Positions 39,349-52,420 of a DNA stretch of 64,000 nt are shown piece by piece. The stretch comes from Haemonchus contortus (Eukaryota; Nematoda; Chromadorea; Rhabditida; Trichostrongylidae), in assembly GCA_000469685.2 (NCBI GenBank), contig LS997563.1, forward strand, positions 45,434,651 to 45,498,650, in the 5' to 3' direction. The notes under the pieces are model-generated. The model saw only the letters and a program-made list of their open reading frames with translations. It was not told where the DNA came from and did not search any database. Numbering within the stretch: the stretch's first letter is position 1; every line of letters begins with the position of its first letter. Made by a program: the position numbers and the translations under genes.

Positions 39349-39620
39349 AGGTGATGTAGTGGCAAGTGGCGTACTGTCACACACGTACGGTTACTGGTTC
39401 GAATCCGGGATCGGTATCCGCCAGGCCTCCCATCCCTCCGGGGTCGATTCACTGGTACCAGAACTGTCCGAGAGGATAAAAGCAGTGACTTGTACATCTG
39501 CTGCCCACCGCAAGTCATTGTATAGGCACCATACGCCCTCATTACGCCTGAATGGAAGCCGAATGCAGGGCGCATCTCTCATACGGGATTGATCAACGCC
39601 AGGATCGAGACTTCATCCTT
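39349..39620 (+). repeat. SINE-like repeat, family 2, best copy with tRNA-like promoter
   Basis: GATGTAGTGGCAAGTGGCG (A-box-like) and, about 30 bases on, TACTGGTTCGAATCCGGG (perfect B-box core GGTTCGAATCC) form a tRNA-type polymerase III promoter. The body follows: CTCCGGGGTCGATTCACTGG, GAGGATAAAAGCAGTGACTT, CCGCAAGTCATTGTATAGGC, GGGCGCATCTCTCATACGGG and ATTGATCAACGCC. Frames across it on both strands are repeat artefacts. Confidence 0.78.
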
Positions 39621-42600
39621 TATCTTTTTTCTTAATCTCGAATCATCCACCGCATTTTTTTCCTCTACTTAAGTCATCTTAGTCCTCTTAGTAGGCGCAC
39701 GAACATCAAACACCGCCGGATTTGCTCAATATCGAAGCCGATATCGCTCATTACCCTCAGCAGTTCCGCTCTGATGATGCAGAAAAAAAGCAGTAGCTAG
39801 CCAGGCCGTTATCCGTCCAAAAGCCATTTCACCAGCTGCTATCGACATAGACCATCTATTACACAAGTTGTTGGGTACGGTATATGAATGGAGTGGCCGA
39901 ACTCCATCTTTAGAGAACTCCTACGCTCCCACGCAGCACTGGATGTTGGCATCATTTCCGGACATCTTCTTACAGCACATTTAGCCAAGACATCCTCTAT
40001 ACGGGATCTTTGATCGACTAGGCAATTCGATTCTCCAAAGTGTTGAAAAGAATGATGTCAGCCTTACTTCATTCGAGCCTACTGTGTGAGTAATCAGCTT
40101 CTATTCAAAATATCTAGATGATGGAGGCCTTTGATGATGAAGATAAATTACCTAGGTAATGGCATGCACATATGGTTTACGAGTATGAATATATAGGCTA
40201 GTTTTTATGGACTTCAGGAATGAAAAGCCACGTTCACACAGGCAAGCCTTTTACCAGTTTACATCATATGCTTGAAGTTGCACCGAGCCTTTGGTATCAA
40301 GGGCACCGCTACGTACTACCCCATCTTTGCCTCTCTAATATGAAAGCTGCGAATAATTGGTGATTATAATAAATATTAAATAAAAACTATGTGAAGGAGA
40401 CCAAAGAGACAGAAGCAAGTGGCCCGCTCTACTGAAATTCTGGCCTGAATCCACCAGCCGCCTCTCCAAGAAAACATTTTTCTCGTTCATAACTAATCCC
40501 TTCCCTTCAGGTCGCAATCGCAAGAAATGCTGATTTACTCGACATCGACTACATTTGGAAGCCATTGAGGGGGCAAGGCAATAGAATGAAATGTTGGGTT
40601 CCTTTCACGACTATGGGATGAATAGGTGGCGCATATTCGAGAAAAAACATCGACCGAATCGCTGTCAAGTGAGGAGCACATCCAAATAAACTGATCAACA
40701 CTCGGTGGCTTCTTCACACCTTAATCTTCAGTTCCCTCAATCCAGTTTTACACGAAGCACTTCCTGCATCGGCAAAAATTTTTCACGATCTCCGCTCTTC
40801 ATAATATTCATACTTTCATAGGATGAATTTGGGCAAGACGTAGGCCAAAGTCTGATAGCAGCTTTCTTTCTTAATCGAATTTATGCGGCATCACCCATGT
40901 CGTAGATCTACTGGAGAGGAAGTTAGTCGTGGGAACGGAAATGCCATCAAGGAAGCTAAGGGATAATCCCCTCAAGAAGATACATTCTCATCGCTACTGC
41001 GTCATCAAATCCGCTTGCTCCTTCATGAACTTACATAGGGAAGTTCCGAGCCTAGAATTCTATTTCAGAATGGACTCTGGCTGGCTCATTCTTTGTTTAC
41101 TCCGAGAAGTGCGATGTAAACACGGAAAAAGTCCCCCTAATCCTTGGGGTTTTTTCATGTTGTGGCAATAGCAGTTGTCTGGCTAAAGGGAAGGATTTTG
41201 GTTAATAAGGATATCTGTCAACATTCTCATTCTCGATGGCTGATGAAAATACGACAGGTTCTCAATCAACAGAAAACCACGCATTTCATATGGGTGGATT
41301 ACTCAATACGATAGCCCTTTAGCTATCCAAAATACCCAGAAGAACTGGTTCAAAGGATAATAGAAATCGAAAGAACATGAAGGAAGGAAAGCTTGACACT
41401 CAGCTGAGAGTTGTCAATTCAAATCTGTCCAAAGACCGGTCTTAGGTACACAGAACAAGAAAAAAAAGTTCGAAAGAATTGGGAGCTCGTGAAAGACACC
41501 TTCAATTGAGAACTGCCAGCTTGAAAATGCCCAAAGAATGGAAAAAGTTGGTATGTACCGAAAATAGCGAACCCTAAAGAACCAAGAGTAAAAAAAGTCG
41601 ATGTGGGCAGAAGCCGCCTCTTTCGTGAACATGGTAGGAAAAGCCGAGATATGACGCCCCGTCAAAAGAATAGTGGATTATGTCTGTGAAAATCAGGATG
41701 GAGCCTATGAATCGGAAGTGGGCAAATTTTAGTGCAGGGAGCAGCTGCATAGATTGTGAAAATGAAAGCATGAAATCAATAGAAAAACTAAAATAATGAG
41801 TTAAATGCAAATTAGAACTTACAATTAGAGAAATGCAGAAACAAAAGATTGGAAGTTTTTCGGATCATTCAAGTTATTCTGAACGAATTTTTGTTTTTGC
41901 TTTGTTTGTTTTTTGCTTGTAAACAGTCAGAAAATAATCAGAGATGAAAAAAGAAGCAGAATCTATGATTATTTTCTTTTATATGATGCTTTCGTTTTCT
42001 CAGTTTGCTCCCCACTCCTTTCATGCCGGTTATTTTGGTTCTACTCCCGGGGCTTATTTATGTTATCACAGAAAAATGGGTTTATTCATGATATCGAACA
42101 AAAAGAACTTATTCACTTGAGTCCTCACCGAAAATTGAAAAAAATCAAATTCCTCGATAAAACAGCCAGTCATATAAAATTATTCAAAACAAAATAAAAC
42201 GAGTCAAAAAATAATGAAATGGATCCAAGTAAAAAACTGAAGTTCAGAAGCCTGTTCAGTATAGGTATCTGCAAGTTTTGTGAAGAATTCAGACTGACGC
42301 TTTTTTCCGGTTGACGAGGAAATATCCGTAAAAATTGAGTCCTTTGGGGCGATACTCGTGAATTTCATATGAAGAAGCTATGTTGATTTGGTTTAGTCCA
42401 TATAGAGTATGTCTGGTCTGGCAAAAATCTTGTTGACTAGCATCTTGGGCTCTGCACCTCAACAATCCTACACTTGTACTCTAAATTTGTTAGATGTACC
42501 TCATGCTCCTGCAAAATGCTACTCTATCATTAGAAAAAAACTTCAAACGTTTGCAAAAATTTTCCAAATTACGGCAGGATGACACTCCTGGATTTTCTGC

Positions 42601-43079
42601 TACCTGATTTAGGCTGATCATCAAATCATTACCTTTCAATTGAACATTGAAAGCGGTATTGAGGCTACTGGTACTATAGAAACTAAGTAAAGTAATCAGC
42701 CTGAGAAACTTGTAGCAGAGGACCTTACTGAGAAAGAGTGATGAGGTACGATAAGGATCCCTTCTCCTTTCCTTCCGCCCGTTGGGCATTCCATTCTTTC
42801 CAGCATAATCTAGCCAGTTTAGAATTCATCCACAGAAGTCTCATCAACAGACCGACAATTCATGCATCACCGACTCAGATCAGATATTGGTGAGCAGAGT
42901 CAACAATCTATTTTTCATGTACGGATGGATGGATTTCGAGCGAGTCAGGCAGTATTCATGAGCAGGTAAGCGGAAGTGCTCTCACAGATATTGCATCAGG
43001 ATGTCTGGTTTCCGATCTACACTTGGGGAGTGTGCTCATTTCCTGCGTGGAGTAGGATGGGAACCAAAAACCAATTTTT
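39621..43079. other. gene-poor stretch
   Basis: Scattered short ORFs with no recognisable product. No repeat boundaries were identified. Confidence 0.35.
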
Positions 43080-43320
43080 CCCTAGAAAGCGTCACACATG
43101 AAAATAGAGGATAAAGCCTTTGGGCATTGATTAATCCCGTCTGAGGAATGCGCCACGCATTCGACTTCTGTCATATAAGAATACCACTTGAGTAAATGTC
43201 AAGTAAATGCGCATTCGAACTTTACAACGAACTCTGGAGTTTGCCGATGGACAAGTCGGAGATAACTTTCAGGATTCATCAGCGAATGATTGGTACCGAA
43301 GCGTCCTAGCGATTGTTGTT
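43080..43320 (-). repeat. SINE-like repeat, family 2, 3' part
   Basis: Reversed, GTCGAATGCGTGGCGCATTC continues CTCAGACGGGATTAATCAAT and GCCCAAAGGCTTTATCC. This matches the tail of the copies at 39349 (CTCATACGGGATTGATCAAC) and 20100 (GAAGGCTTTATCC). Confidence 0.6.
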
Positions 43321-46300
43321 CGTATGGCTACATCAGATTGAGAGCCTATTCCTAGAGCGAACGCAATGGAAGCTCTACGCCACAAGCACACCTGCAATCA
43401 CTCTTCTTCAGAACTCCCTAGTTAGTCCCTATCTCTACCTATGTTTCAAATAACTCCCACCATTTGTTTCGTTTCGAAGGACCATAGGAATAACGGAGCT
43501 TTGTCAAGAGCCCAGTTTATATGAATCTCTATTTGAATGGCAGTTCAAAGAGAGTCTCTATGGGGATAGAGAGACCTAAACGTGAAAAGAATCGAACCAA
43601 GGGGGATATCATTACAGTATTTTTTCTAGACGAAAACAGTGAAAACCATGAATGTGTTGCGAAGCAACGGAGACGAAGGCATGTGACTTTCATCAAAAAG
43701 CAAACGCTGAGAAAGTAATGTTGATGCATTTGGGCATCGTAATGAACGCTATTTATAAGCCTGGTCTGTTGAAGACGCGTGTGAAAGGGCAAGATCGGTA
43801 CAGATTACCATGAACGACATCCTCTACTAAATTGTTAGCGCTGGTGAGGGACATGCGAGAACTCATACTAGCCCTGGCATTTTGCCAACCAGTCAATACG
43901 ACCGTGACGAAATGTTTGTTTGTCTCTACTTCCTTTCTTGAACATTCTATTTGCAGGGAGAAAACAGCAATATGCGAAAGCGTAATGAAAAACGTCTCAT
44001 CAAAGAAAGTATTGGATCTATTGATGTCAGGAATGGCAAGATGTCAGATATTGGATGGAGCACCCATGCCTGAAGACTTAAGATTGCCATGCGCTGTGAC
44101 CTAGTTTCGAAGCGGTGCCCATGACGACGCCTCCTGACCCATTACTCGGGCGAAATCCAAAGTCAGCAGAAAAAAGGATCGAAGAATGTGTACTAGTGCT
44201 CTGTACATTCAGGAACTATTAATAGAAAAATCTCCTTCAATTCAGTTCAGAAGACAGCTGAGCCACGGTTTGCGAATATCGTTGAACCAGTAATAAATCT
44301 CGAAAGTGCAATATAATTAATGGTCTAGTTCCGCCTAATTGGGTCCTCGCGCGGATTAGTCGCGCGCGACAAGCGACAAAACCGCTAAGCCTACTGCACT
44401 TGTCAAAGGTGTCATAAGTGGACCGTAAACATCACGTGTCTTGCTATGTACTATTAAAACTTGATTACACAGAGTGGAAATAAAAAAATCAAATAAAAAA
44501 TTGAATAAAAAATGATAATCTAACTCAAAATAAAACTAATCAATTGTGCATGTATGGCTAGACAAAATCAAAATTATCAATGATTGAAAAGTTTCGAAAG
44601 TTTTCGAACAAGAAATCGCATTAGACTTTTTATTGGAGCAAAGAGCTATTGCGACGCAAATAACATTGGGACTGTCAAAGTTTACTTAAAGCCAAATTTG
44701 GTAGCACTGAAAGGGAAAATTAAGCCAAAAAAGTCGAATAAAAAGATATATGGAAGTCTAAGTTATGTATATGAAATCTACTACAAAATGCTACTTAACT
44801 GGGGATGCATTCGTAGAATACAAGCCATATTTATCTCTAACGGCGAAAATTTTCAGGAAAAAACTCCCTATTACGTCACGACGGTGCTCTGAAAAAAAAT
44901 GGATAGGGTAATCAGGAACTGATAAGATGCAGAAAATAGCAATCTATAATGTAAACCTGAGTAATATTCTTGACATTTCTGAAGGAACTACACAGCAACA
45001 CTTGAGATTCAGAAAGTCCTTGCCCCTGAGCCGCGATTAAAGCAACAAAATTACACGTCTATCGTGAACGAAGGCGACTTTAATAAAAAAAAAAACATGA
45101 AAAAGGCCAGGTAAGATTAAATGGCGAATACGACAGGCTGTATTCCAAAGGATTCCATTCAATCCGAAGGCGTCACTTCGGCCGTCGACTGGCCGCCAAG
45201 CCGATCAATAGTAGGTCATAACTTAGCGGTTATCGCGAAATAGTTCGCGTTCACAGTTTGCGTTGCACTGTAGTATCAGGAAATCGACCTACGTCAGTAC
45301 CTACCGAAACAATCAATAACTATGTTTTCCTGGCGACTAGCAAACGCCAAGTGCGTAGATATCGATTGATAGTGTTAGAAAACTATGAAAACACACTTAT
45401 TTTTCAAAGATGCGCAGCGCTAGACCAAGGGACCAAGTACTCTGGCTCAAACTTTTATAGTGCCATGCAGGGAAGGCGAAGGCGAAAAACTGAGCTGCTC
45501 GTGCTGACATTTGGCACGCATTCTCATCGCACGCGGCAAATTCGCACCTTGACCTAATGGTACACATTCACTGAAGGATTATTCTTAGCGCAGCGCATAT
45601 TGGTTGAAAAATCGATACGTATTCGATCCTCTTTCAAATCCTGAAACACCACGACACGCTTTTAATCCGCCCGCGAATGCACTTTTCCCATGTAGTGCGG
45701 CTGAGAATAAATCTTTACCCACTGGGGATTCGAGCATTTCTATAATCTCCAGGACATTTGTGATTCTTGACGGGAAGAATTCGAGTAGGCAGCCCTTAGA
45801 GTAAGAGTAAATGTACGGCAAGTCATGGGTACAACATATATGGGAAATCGAAGCCTTCTGAGTGTTGACGACAATAACAACGGCAAAAAAATAGACGGCT
45901 CGGAAACAAGCAATCAGTAGCCAGACAAAAGAAATGAATGGCAGTTGGCTATCGGTAGTTATATGCAAAATCGATTATATCCCCGAGACATGAAGTTGGA
46001 TCACCTTCAGCCCTCGACCCTCCTTATCAAGGAAGAATTTCAGCGCTAACACAAGTAATCAGAGGATCAATACATCGAAGCTGATGTTTTTGGAGTTTCA
46101 GCAAAAAGTTGAATCGACGGTTCCTAGTTGTTAGGCGGCACCTTCACTACGCCATTGTAAACAGAAACCAAGAAAAATATTCGAGCAACCTGTAGAAGAG
46201 GGTACTTTCCTTTGTGGTTGCTGTTGGTTGACTCATTCATTCCAGAAATTCGAAAAGAAATGGAAATCGAAGAGGTAACATTCAGAGAAATCGGAGGGGG

Positions 46301-47256
46301 GTTCGCCAAAAAGATTCGATACATATCGATTTGATGCCGTGCGCCATTCGCGCGCTGGATCTCTGCTTCCCCCGATCGATATCTATCTAGTACTCTTCGC
46401 CCAGTCTTTTGATGACCACTTGCGATAATCTTCGATTGCCTAGTCCCACTTATAGATATGTATAGATTTTTTTCAGAAACAACAAAAATCGAACTGTCGT
46501 ATTTTCGACTTCCATGCATGGATAAACTCGGGTCAGTCGTATAGAGAGGTCTTTGATGTGTAGAAGGCGGTATAAAAAGCCCAGCTTTGCCCTTTTGCTC
46601 AAATTAGAGGCTGGAGACAGACAAATTTGAGATTGAAGACAGACAAATTAGAGATGGAAAAGTAACTAGTTCCTATAAATAGATCCGATACAAACTAGTT
46701 TTGTTCCACGACGGATAGCATAACAAATACTTTTTCGAGTAATATAACAGCATAACAATTCTTACCATGCCGTGATATTATAAAAGATAACCATAAGAAA
46801 ATATTATAATATAAAAGAGTAATGCCTAAGTTTCCATCGATCTCGTTGTTAGTACACGCCATGCTTCGAATTCCATTCAGTCATCTCTTTTCGGATGCGT
46901 AAGTGATATATGGTGGCCAGCCGACGTACAAGTTAGTGCCACTGTCCTATTAAACGGATCTGGTCACTGATTATCCTACCTCGAAGGGATGGAGGGTTCG
47001 GTTTCCATGGGCGAAGTTCTAGCCGGTATTCGTTCTTCGGACCATACCCGTGCAGCAGTGCGCCCCTTGTTAATACACCACACCATAGGTTTTACAATAA
47101 TATCTAATGCCATATTAAAAGTGCTTTAGCACAGTGGTATTAGTATCAGCAGTAACGTAGTGAATAGTATGACTTAATAATAAACAGTGCAAGACAGCAA
47201 ATTTCAGAAGAAAAAAGGAATTTTGCCGCAAAGGAGGCCTCAACGTCAAGCTTTGT
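43321..47256. other. gene-poor stretch
   Basis: Several frames of 90-131 codons occur on both strands (for example 44584-44892 plus, 46124-46519 minus). None has a motif, a plausible splice context or a neighbour exon. Confidence 0.35.
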
Positions 47257-47345
47257 AGACAGGATTTGAACCAGCAATCATCTATAGTGTACTTCTTGCT
47301 TAGCCATTACACTCTAGATGGTGCGTCCTTAATCCGCCAGAGTGG
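47257..47345 (-). repeat. tRNA-like SINE head or tRNA pseudogene
   Basis: On the minus strand GTAATGGCTAAGCAAGAAG (A-box-like) is followed about 30 bases later by CTGGTTCAAATCCTGTC (B box GGTTCAAATCC). I could not fold a full cloverleaf with an acceptor stem, so this is a pseudogene or the head of another SINE family. Confidence 0.45.
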
Positions 47346-47512
47346 TGGGGTCCAGTACTTCAGTAGGGAGTGTTGAAAGTGCATGTGTAAACATATTTCA
47401 ATAACATTAGACTGCTCCATCTGTTAGTGCGTATCTTCATAAATTGGTAGATATAATATGATTAGATGTAAGCAATAGTAATGGCAGCAGCCGGTATGAA
47501 TTTTTAATTATA

Positions 47513-48780
47513 CAGGGTGCGCCATAAATATGGTAACAACTTTTCGGACGTCCGAAACTTTCTTGTTATGAGGGTTTCTCCGAACCTGCACCTTTCCTTA
47601 TGTTAACGATATACCTCAGACTACATATCTACTTTTGCGCTCTCAACTCGTCAGATTTCGAAAAATGGTAGGGCCTCGCAGACATTTACCAACCGTTCCG
47701 TCTTTGCGCGCATTTGGTGAGTCCCTTTCAGGGATCGCTCCTCGTTTCGACATTATCCCCACTGACAGTATTTCGAATCGCGATGCATAGACAGGTCGAG
47801 GCAAACCTCAAGACGGTCGTCTTGCCTCACATTCAACCACTTTTCCGAATAGAATTACTCGGAAAACGAGTATGCTGCAAAACTTGCCGAAATACGAGTA
47901 AAATGGCTGCTGATTTGTTTGTATGTTCTTCAACGATGAGAAGAGCCTACCCTAGTAAATACAATTGTATCCAGATAAAATTCGGGAGCCTTATGAGCTT
48001 CTTAACGAGAAGAAGTTGGAGAGAAAAAACAAATGCCGTGCGCTACCTCCGCATGGCACGCAGTTCGACCAACTTTTTCTTGACTAGAGGTTGTTCAGCG
48101 TAGAAGAAATGTTGAGAGCCCAAAGCATACATATATTTCACATTTTTAGTGCTGAAGCCATTGAGTATAGTCAGATCGCCTCTCATAGCCATTTTCCCTC
48201 TTTGGGGTGGTTTTTGCTGAATCTCTACCATCACAGCGATATCGCCAATTATGATCAAAAAAAAATACAAAATTCAATCCAAAACTCTTCAGGAAGGGTC
48301 CTTCTAAAAGGGTGCAGCTAAGGGTCAAAGATTTTCTTAGGGATACGATCTGAAAACTTCGGCGCATGTGTTCACGTATAAGAAAAGATAAGACTGGTGC
48401 TGAGGGAGTGTTCGCGACTTTATCTCAGCTTCCGATCCTCCTACGAATTTTCCGGACCACAATGTGATGAGTTGCCGGTTATAGTTCATACTGGAGAGGA
48501 AAGCCTGCGCTTCATAACGCACCACTGTCGCAGCTCATAACAAACCAGTGAAAAAATCCCAGGCTGGATTTCTCCAAGAAACTCTGCGTGCCGCCGTCGA
48601 TGACCAGCTGAAGCATCTTTGAGCTATAATAAGTACAGAAAACGGATATATAAGATGAGCGTGTGTTCATTTTGTAGAAGTGATGCATAGTAAATAACTC
48701 ACATAATTTCACCATGTATCAATATGAACTAGGGTTTTTGGAGCTCAATTCTTTTGTTACCATATTTATGGCGCACCCTG
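47513..48780 (+). mobile_element. Tc1/mariner-type DNA transposon, inactive
   Basis: A 1268-bp unit with inverted termini of about 27 bases starting CAGGGTGCGCCATAAATATG, identical at both ends, and TA on each side (47511-47512, 48781-48782), the hallmark insertion site of the IS630/Tc1/mariner superfamily. The length is normal for a mariner element. The interior holds a broken plus-strand transposase. Sharp ends suggest a fairly recent insertion even though the coding part is dead. Confidence 0.92.
47740..48705 (+). pseudogene. mariner-family transposase remnant
   Basis: Plus-strand fragments in shifting frames: a helix-turn-helix-like part near 47840-47890 (RITRKTSMLQNLPKYE), the catalytic block FFNDEK near 47930, then near 48430-48600 a degraded region recalling the PPNSPDLNP motif followed by ILERKACA and ETLRAAVDDQLKHL. 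The last two resemble the C-terminal part of mariner transposases. In-frame stops follow FNDEKSLP, and part of the middle seems deleted between the helix-turn-helix block and the first aspartate. It cannot encode an active enzyme as it stands. Confidence 0.75.
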
Positions 48781-48782
48781 TA

Positions 48783-51700
48783 GTTGTTATTGTAGCCACC
48801 ATGATGAAAATCATAAGCTGTGAGAAATTCACTGAAGTTACGGAATAAATGGTGTGGGTATGGAATAGTATTAGGCTTGAAACTAATTATTGTGGTCTTG
48901 GCAGGTCTTCGAGCCATTTGCTGCTTCGACTGACTCCCGAAATCAAATTAGTCACGCAACTTTTCGAAAAAGAAAATAGTATCATCGTAAAATATTACGC
49001 CAAAGATAATCGAATTGTTTGGAAGCAGTCATTTCAACTTCCTTTTTTTCAAATACAATCACTCAAAAGACAATCTCCGAGTTTAAAATTACCATAGGAA
49101 TCTTTGTGACGCCCTAGAAATACAGAATTTTTATGCGAAAATCCCGGAAAGAACTTGATTTTCCATTCGTGGAAATCTGCGGTTGATCTACTATCGATAT
49201 AGTCAATGCTCCTTTCTATCGATTCTCACCCTCGTCATTTCAGCTCTCATCATTGTCTATAATGTCCGTTTTTTTTTGCCGTCCCTTCGATTTCAATTTT
49301 TGATAACTTTTTTTCAGAGTTTCGTTCGCTGCAATTTGCGGATCTATTCTGATGACATTTACAGAATTGCAGAGAAAATTAGCAGTGAAGATAAGAGCCC
49401 ATCGAACTCATTAGTAACAGTAAGAAAAAAAACTTGATTACCGGATGAACTGCTCAACAGAGAAGATTATAAGGGAAATGCGGTATCCTGACTGGTAGTT
49501 TACTTTTAGCCGCTTATGAAGAACCTCCCAGCGACTTAAAAAATGTATCCCATGAAATTTGTAGGGCCGAAGCGTTGGAGGTTCTCGGGTCTTTTGGAGT
49601 TGTTCGAGCTATTTCTAAAGGTCCAGTTAAGCTCAGCGAAGCCAATCCCTTCCAAAAAAAAAAAGAACTCTTGGGCTACATCCCTGTAAGATTCATTACT
49701 TTGGCTGGAAGGCCATCTTTATAGGCATAAAGCGGTTCATCAGTTTGATGATCGAAGCTCTCTCCCATTTCTTATCCTAGTGGATGACTCGGACGAGGCA
49801 ACAGAAGTTTTCCCCAGGGACGAATCTTATGTTGCTCGGGAGACACGAAGTTGATCAGTCTGGAGACCAACCCATTAATCGACACGCCTGCGAAAGGCAA
49901 TATGGCTCGAATAGCCTCTCGAACCTTGTATAGAAAATGAAGTGAAGTAAGAAAAAGTAAAAGTTGAAGTCGATTCTGAGAAAAAAGAAGAACGAAGAAG
50001 TACAGAAACATTTGTTCCAGCAAGTGGAAGAATTGAAAAAATCTCAAACCACAACATCTAAAAGTGTTTGAAGAAACTGCTGTCTAGGCCAAGTATGCCA
50101 GGCATGCCAGGTCGCAGAGACTCGTCGCAATATTTCATACGACAAAAGAAATATGTGGCCCGCCCTTCTGATGGTGAGAGCCATGCAGAGTGAAAAAGGC
50201 GAAAGGGTGGAGCTATGAAGGGGTTTCATCAATAGCCGAAGGGCAACTGCTTAGATAATCATAGCTTCCCATTCAAATGACACACTCAACCCGGACATTA
50301 CAAGAACTACTACTTTGTTCATAGATCACATATCGGTAATATGATACTACAGAGCGGTATCCCTTGACTTTATCGATAGGAACTACAAACCTTAGTGGGC
50401 CTGTAATCTCTCCCTTTCATTGTTACTTTCATTTTCTGTGCAAAAGCCTCATTTTGTGAGAAATCTACTTTGAATTTCAAAAATTCCACTGGAAAAACTG
50501 TCAAAATACTCTAGAGGAAGAGAGTTTTCCTGAATCCAAGCTTTTTGCTTTAATAGAAGAGCATCTGTCGTTCAAACCAGACCTTTTGAGCTTGAAGAAC
50601 TTTTTTTGCCAAAAATATCAAGCAAATGTATTTCAGGGCTCCTTTTTCTGCAAAAAAATTAATTAATATTTTTAAAATGGATACTCGGTGAAGAAGCAAT
50701 TTCTTGGTCGTTTCGATAGCCTGCTTCGCAAATTTGAAGTAGTAAAGAATTGGTGAGCAGAAAATTACTACGAATTCGAAGCTGTTTTATGATCCCTGAA
50801 GTATTTTTTTTATCAACATTCCTACTAAATTGATGTTTTTTTCAAAACTACATGTTTTTTAGGCAGAAGTGGTGGCATGTAATGAATGGCCGGTACTTTT
50901 TCAAAAGCCAGACAGACAAAACAACGCATTAGGAGGCTTATCTTGTAAAAATAAACTTCGTTGTATGCACTTCAATGATAATGCCCTTACACTCTTCGTG
51001 CGATTCTCTCGAGGATTCTGTAGAAGCCCTTCTCGAATGAAAAGCTTTGAAACATGGGACTCAGAATAGCGGCAGAACGAAAAAACCATTTCCTGCCGTT
51101 TTTTTTCAGGGCTTTGTTCTCGTACAGATTTGTAGGCAGAATTACCCTAATCATAGCAATTCCTCAACGATACAACAGCATCAAAGGTGAATCGGGCTGT
51201 GAAAAAACGTCAGCTTCTAAGGGGTTCCTACTCGAGCCTATGGAAACGATGGAATAGTTAGAGGGACAGTTCTGTCGATTCTGCTTATCAGGGGCCTTTT
51301 GTAAATCTTAAGGCAGTTCAGATTACAAGATTTACAAAAAAAAATGTGTGGGGACATCGCAGCACCCTCGTATGGATGGGCATGAGGATACGAAGGTTTT
51401 GCGATGTCCCTACAGACGTCTACCTGGAGATATGGCATTGCAGATTTTCAATTAATGCCCTACATGAGGGAAGATTTCCTGAAGATGCAAAATAGTAATT
51501 GAAATAGATCATTCTGGGAATTCGTGAGTGCTAAAGCCAACACATTCTCGTATTTCTATAACCTCCTGGGAATAGTCTGTTCTTCCATTAGAAGGCGCAA
51601 ACCGGCTCGTCCGAGCTCCTCGTAAGAGTAAGTACGTCGAGGAAAAAAACTGTTTTGAAGGAGGTGTTTGAACAGTGAAGCTTTCAAGTAAATGAGCACC

Positions 51701-52234
51701 AAATGGAAAAGCTCATCACATCGAGCTTAGTGTATTTCATGTAATATTCAATGTGGAAGGAGCATATCAATTCCCGAAGTATGACCTTGAAAACCTCAAA
51801 ATGCGCCATGCTCTCGTATCAATGAGAAATTTATGTGTTGTGAACGAATCAAATTTAAAATCAGCTATCACAGTACCCTCTTTTTATTCTATCAAACTTC
51901 CCTGGAGAAGAAGTTAAGGCCAGAACATGCTGCTTATTACTCCGTGAAGTTCATCCCCTGGCTGAATAAAGCTGCTAATTAAATGCCACCAAATTGCAGT
52001 AATGGCATAGAAAAAGACAGAAAATTGTGATTAACCAGCAACTTCAGGAAATTGAAGTTATTTGAGTCTTTTCCAATTGATTTGATTTCATTGATTCATA
52101 TTATCCCCTCTTGTAGCTCCTACTTAGCATTAGATTGCCTAGGAACTGTTTCTCTTGTTCGTTACTCCGGAGCTTTTATGCTTTTATGCATGGGTTTAAC
52201 CAGTGCAATGAAGAACTACAATTACAATATTACT
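48783..52234. other. region with isolated coding-like plus-strand segments
   Basis: Candidate exons with good flanking splice sites occur at 49318-49420 (TTTTTTCAG acceptor, GTAAGA donor, 34 codons open) and 51108-51186 (TTTTTTTCAG acceptor). Protein-like frames run at 48909-48989 and 49513-49620. I could not join them in phase or match a family. Confidence 0.25.
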
Positions 52235-52420
52235 GTCGTATAAGTGGTGTAGTGACACACCATTACATAGCAGATGCATGGTCCCGGTATCGAATTCCGG
52301 ACCGTTATCCACTCAAGCCAGTCAAGTCCTTCACACCTTCGGGTTGGTAAATTGGGACCGGACTCAAGTGGGATGATACAAGTACTGAATTGTTCATCAG
52401 CCAGCTAGCGCAATTCATTG
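52235..52420 (+). repeat. SINE-like repeat, family 2
   Basis: GTAGTGACACACCATTACAT, a mutated B box (CGGTATCGAATTCCGG), TTGGGACCGGACTCAAGTGG and CATCAGCCAGCTAGCGCAAT follow the head order of the family 2 copies. Confidence 0.55.

Noticed and set aside
39182..39592. 136-codon plus-strand ORF
   Set aside because: It runs through the family 2 SINE; the frame is repeat sequence.
45585..46519. Minus-strand ORFs of 127 and 131 codons
   Set aside because: No recognisable motif, no coherent exon partners, and composition typical of random frames.
49513..49690. Plus-strand frame (HEICRAEALEVLGSFGVVRA) faintly like a bacterial GntR-type helix-turn-helix, a possible lateral transfer
   Set aside because: The resemblance is short, the frame has no start or domain beyond it, and no other bacterial sequence is nearby.
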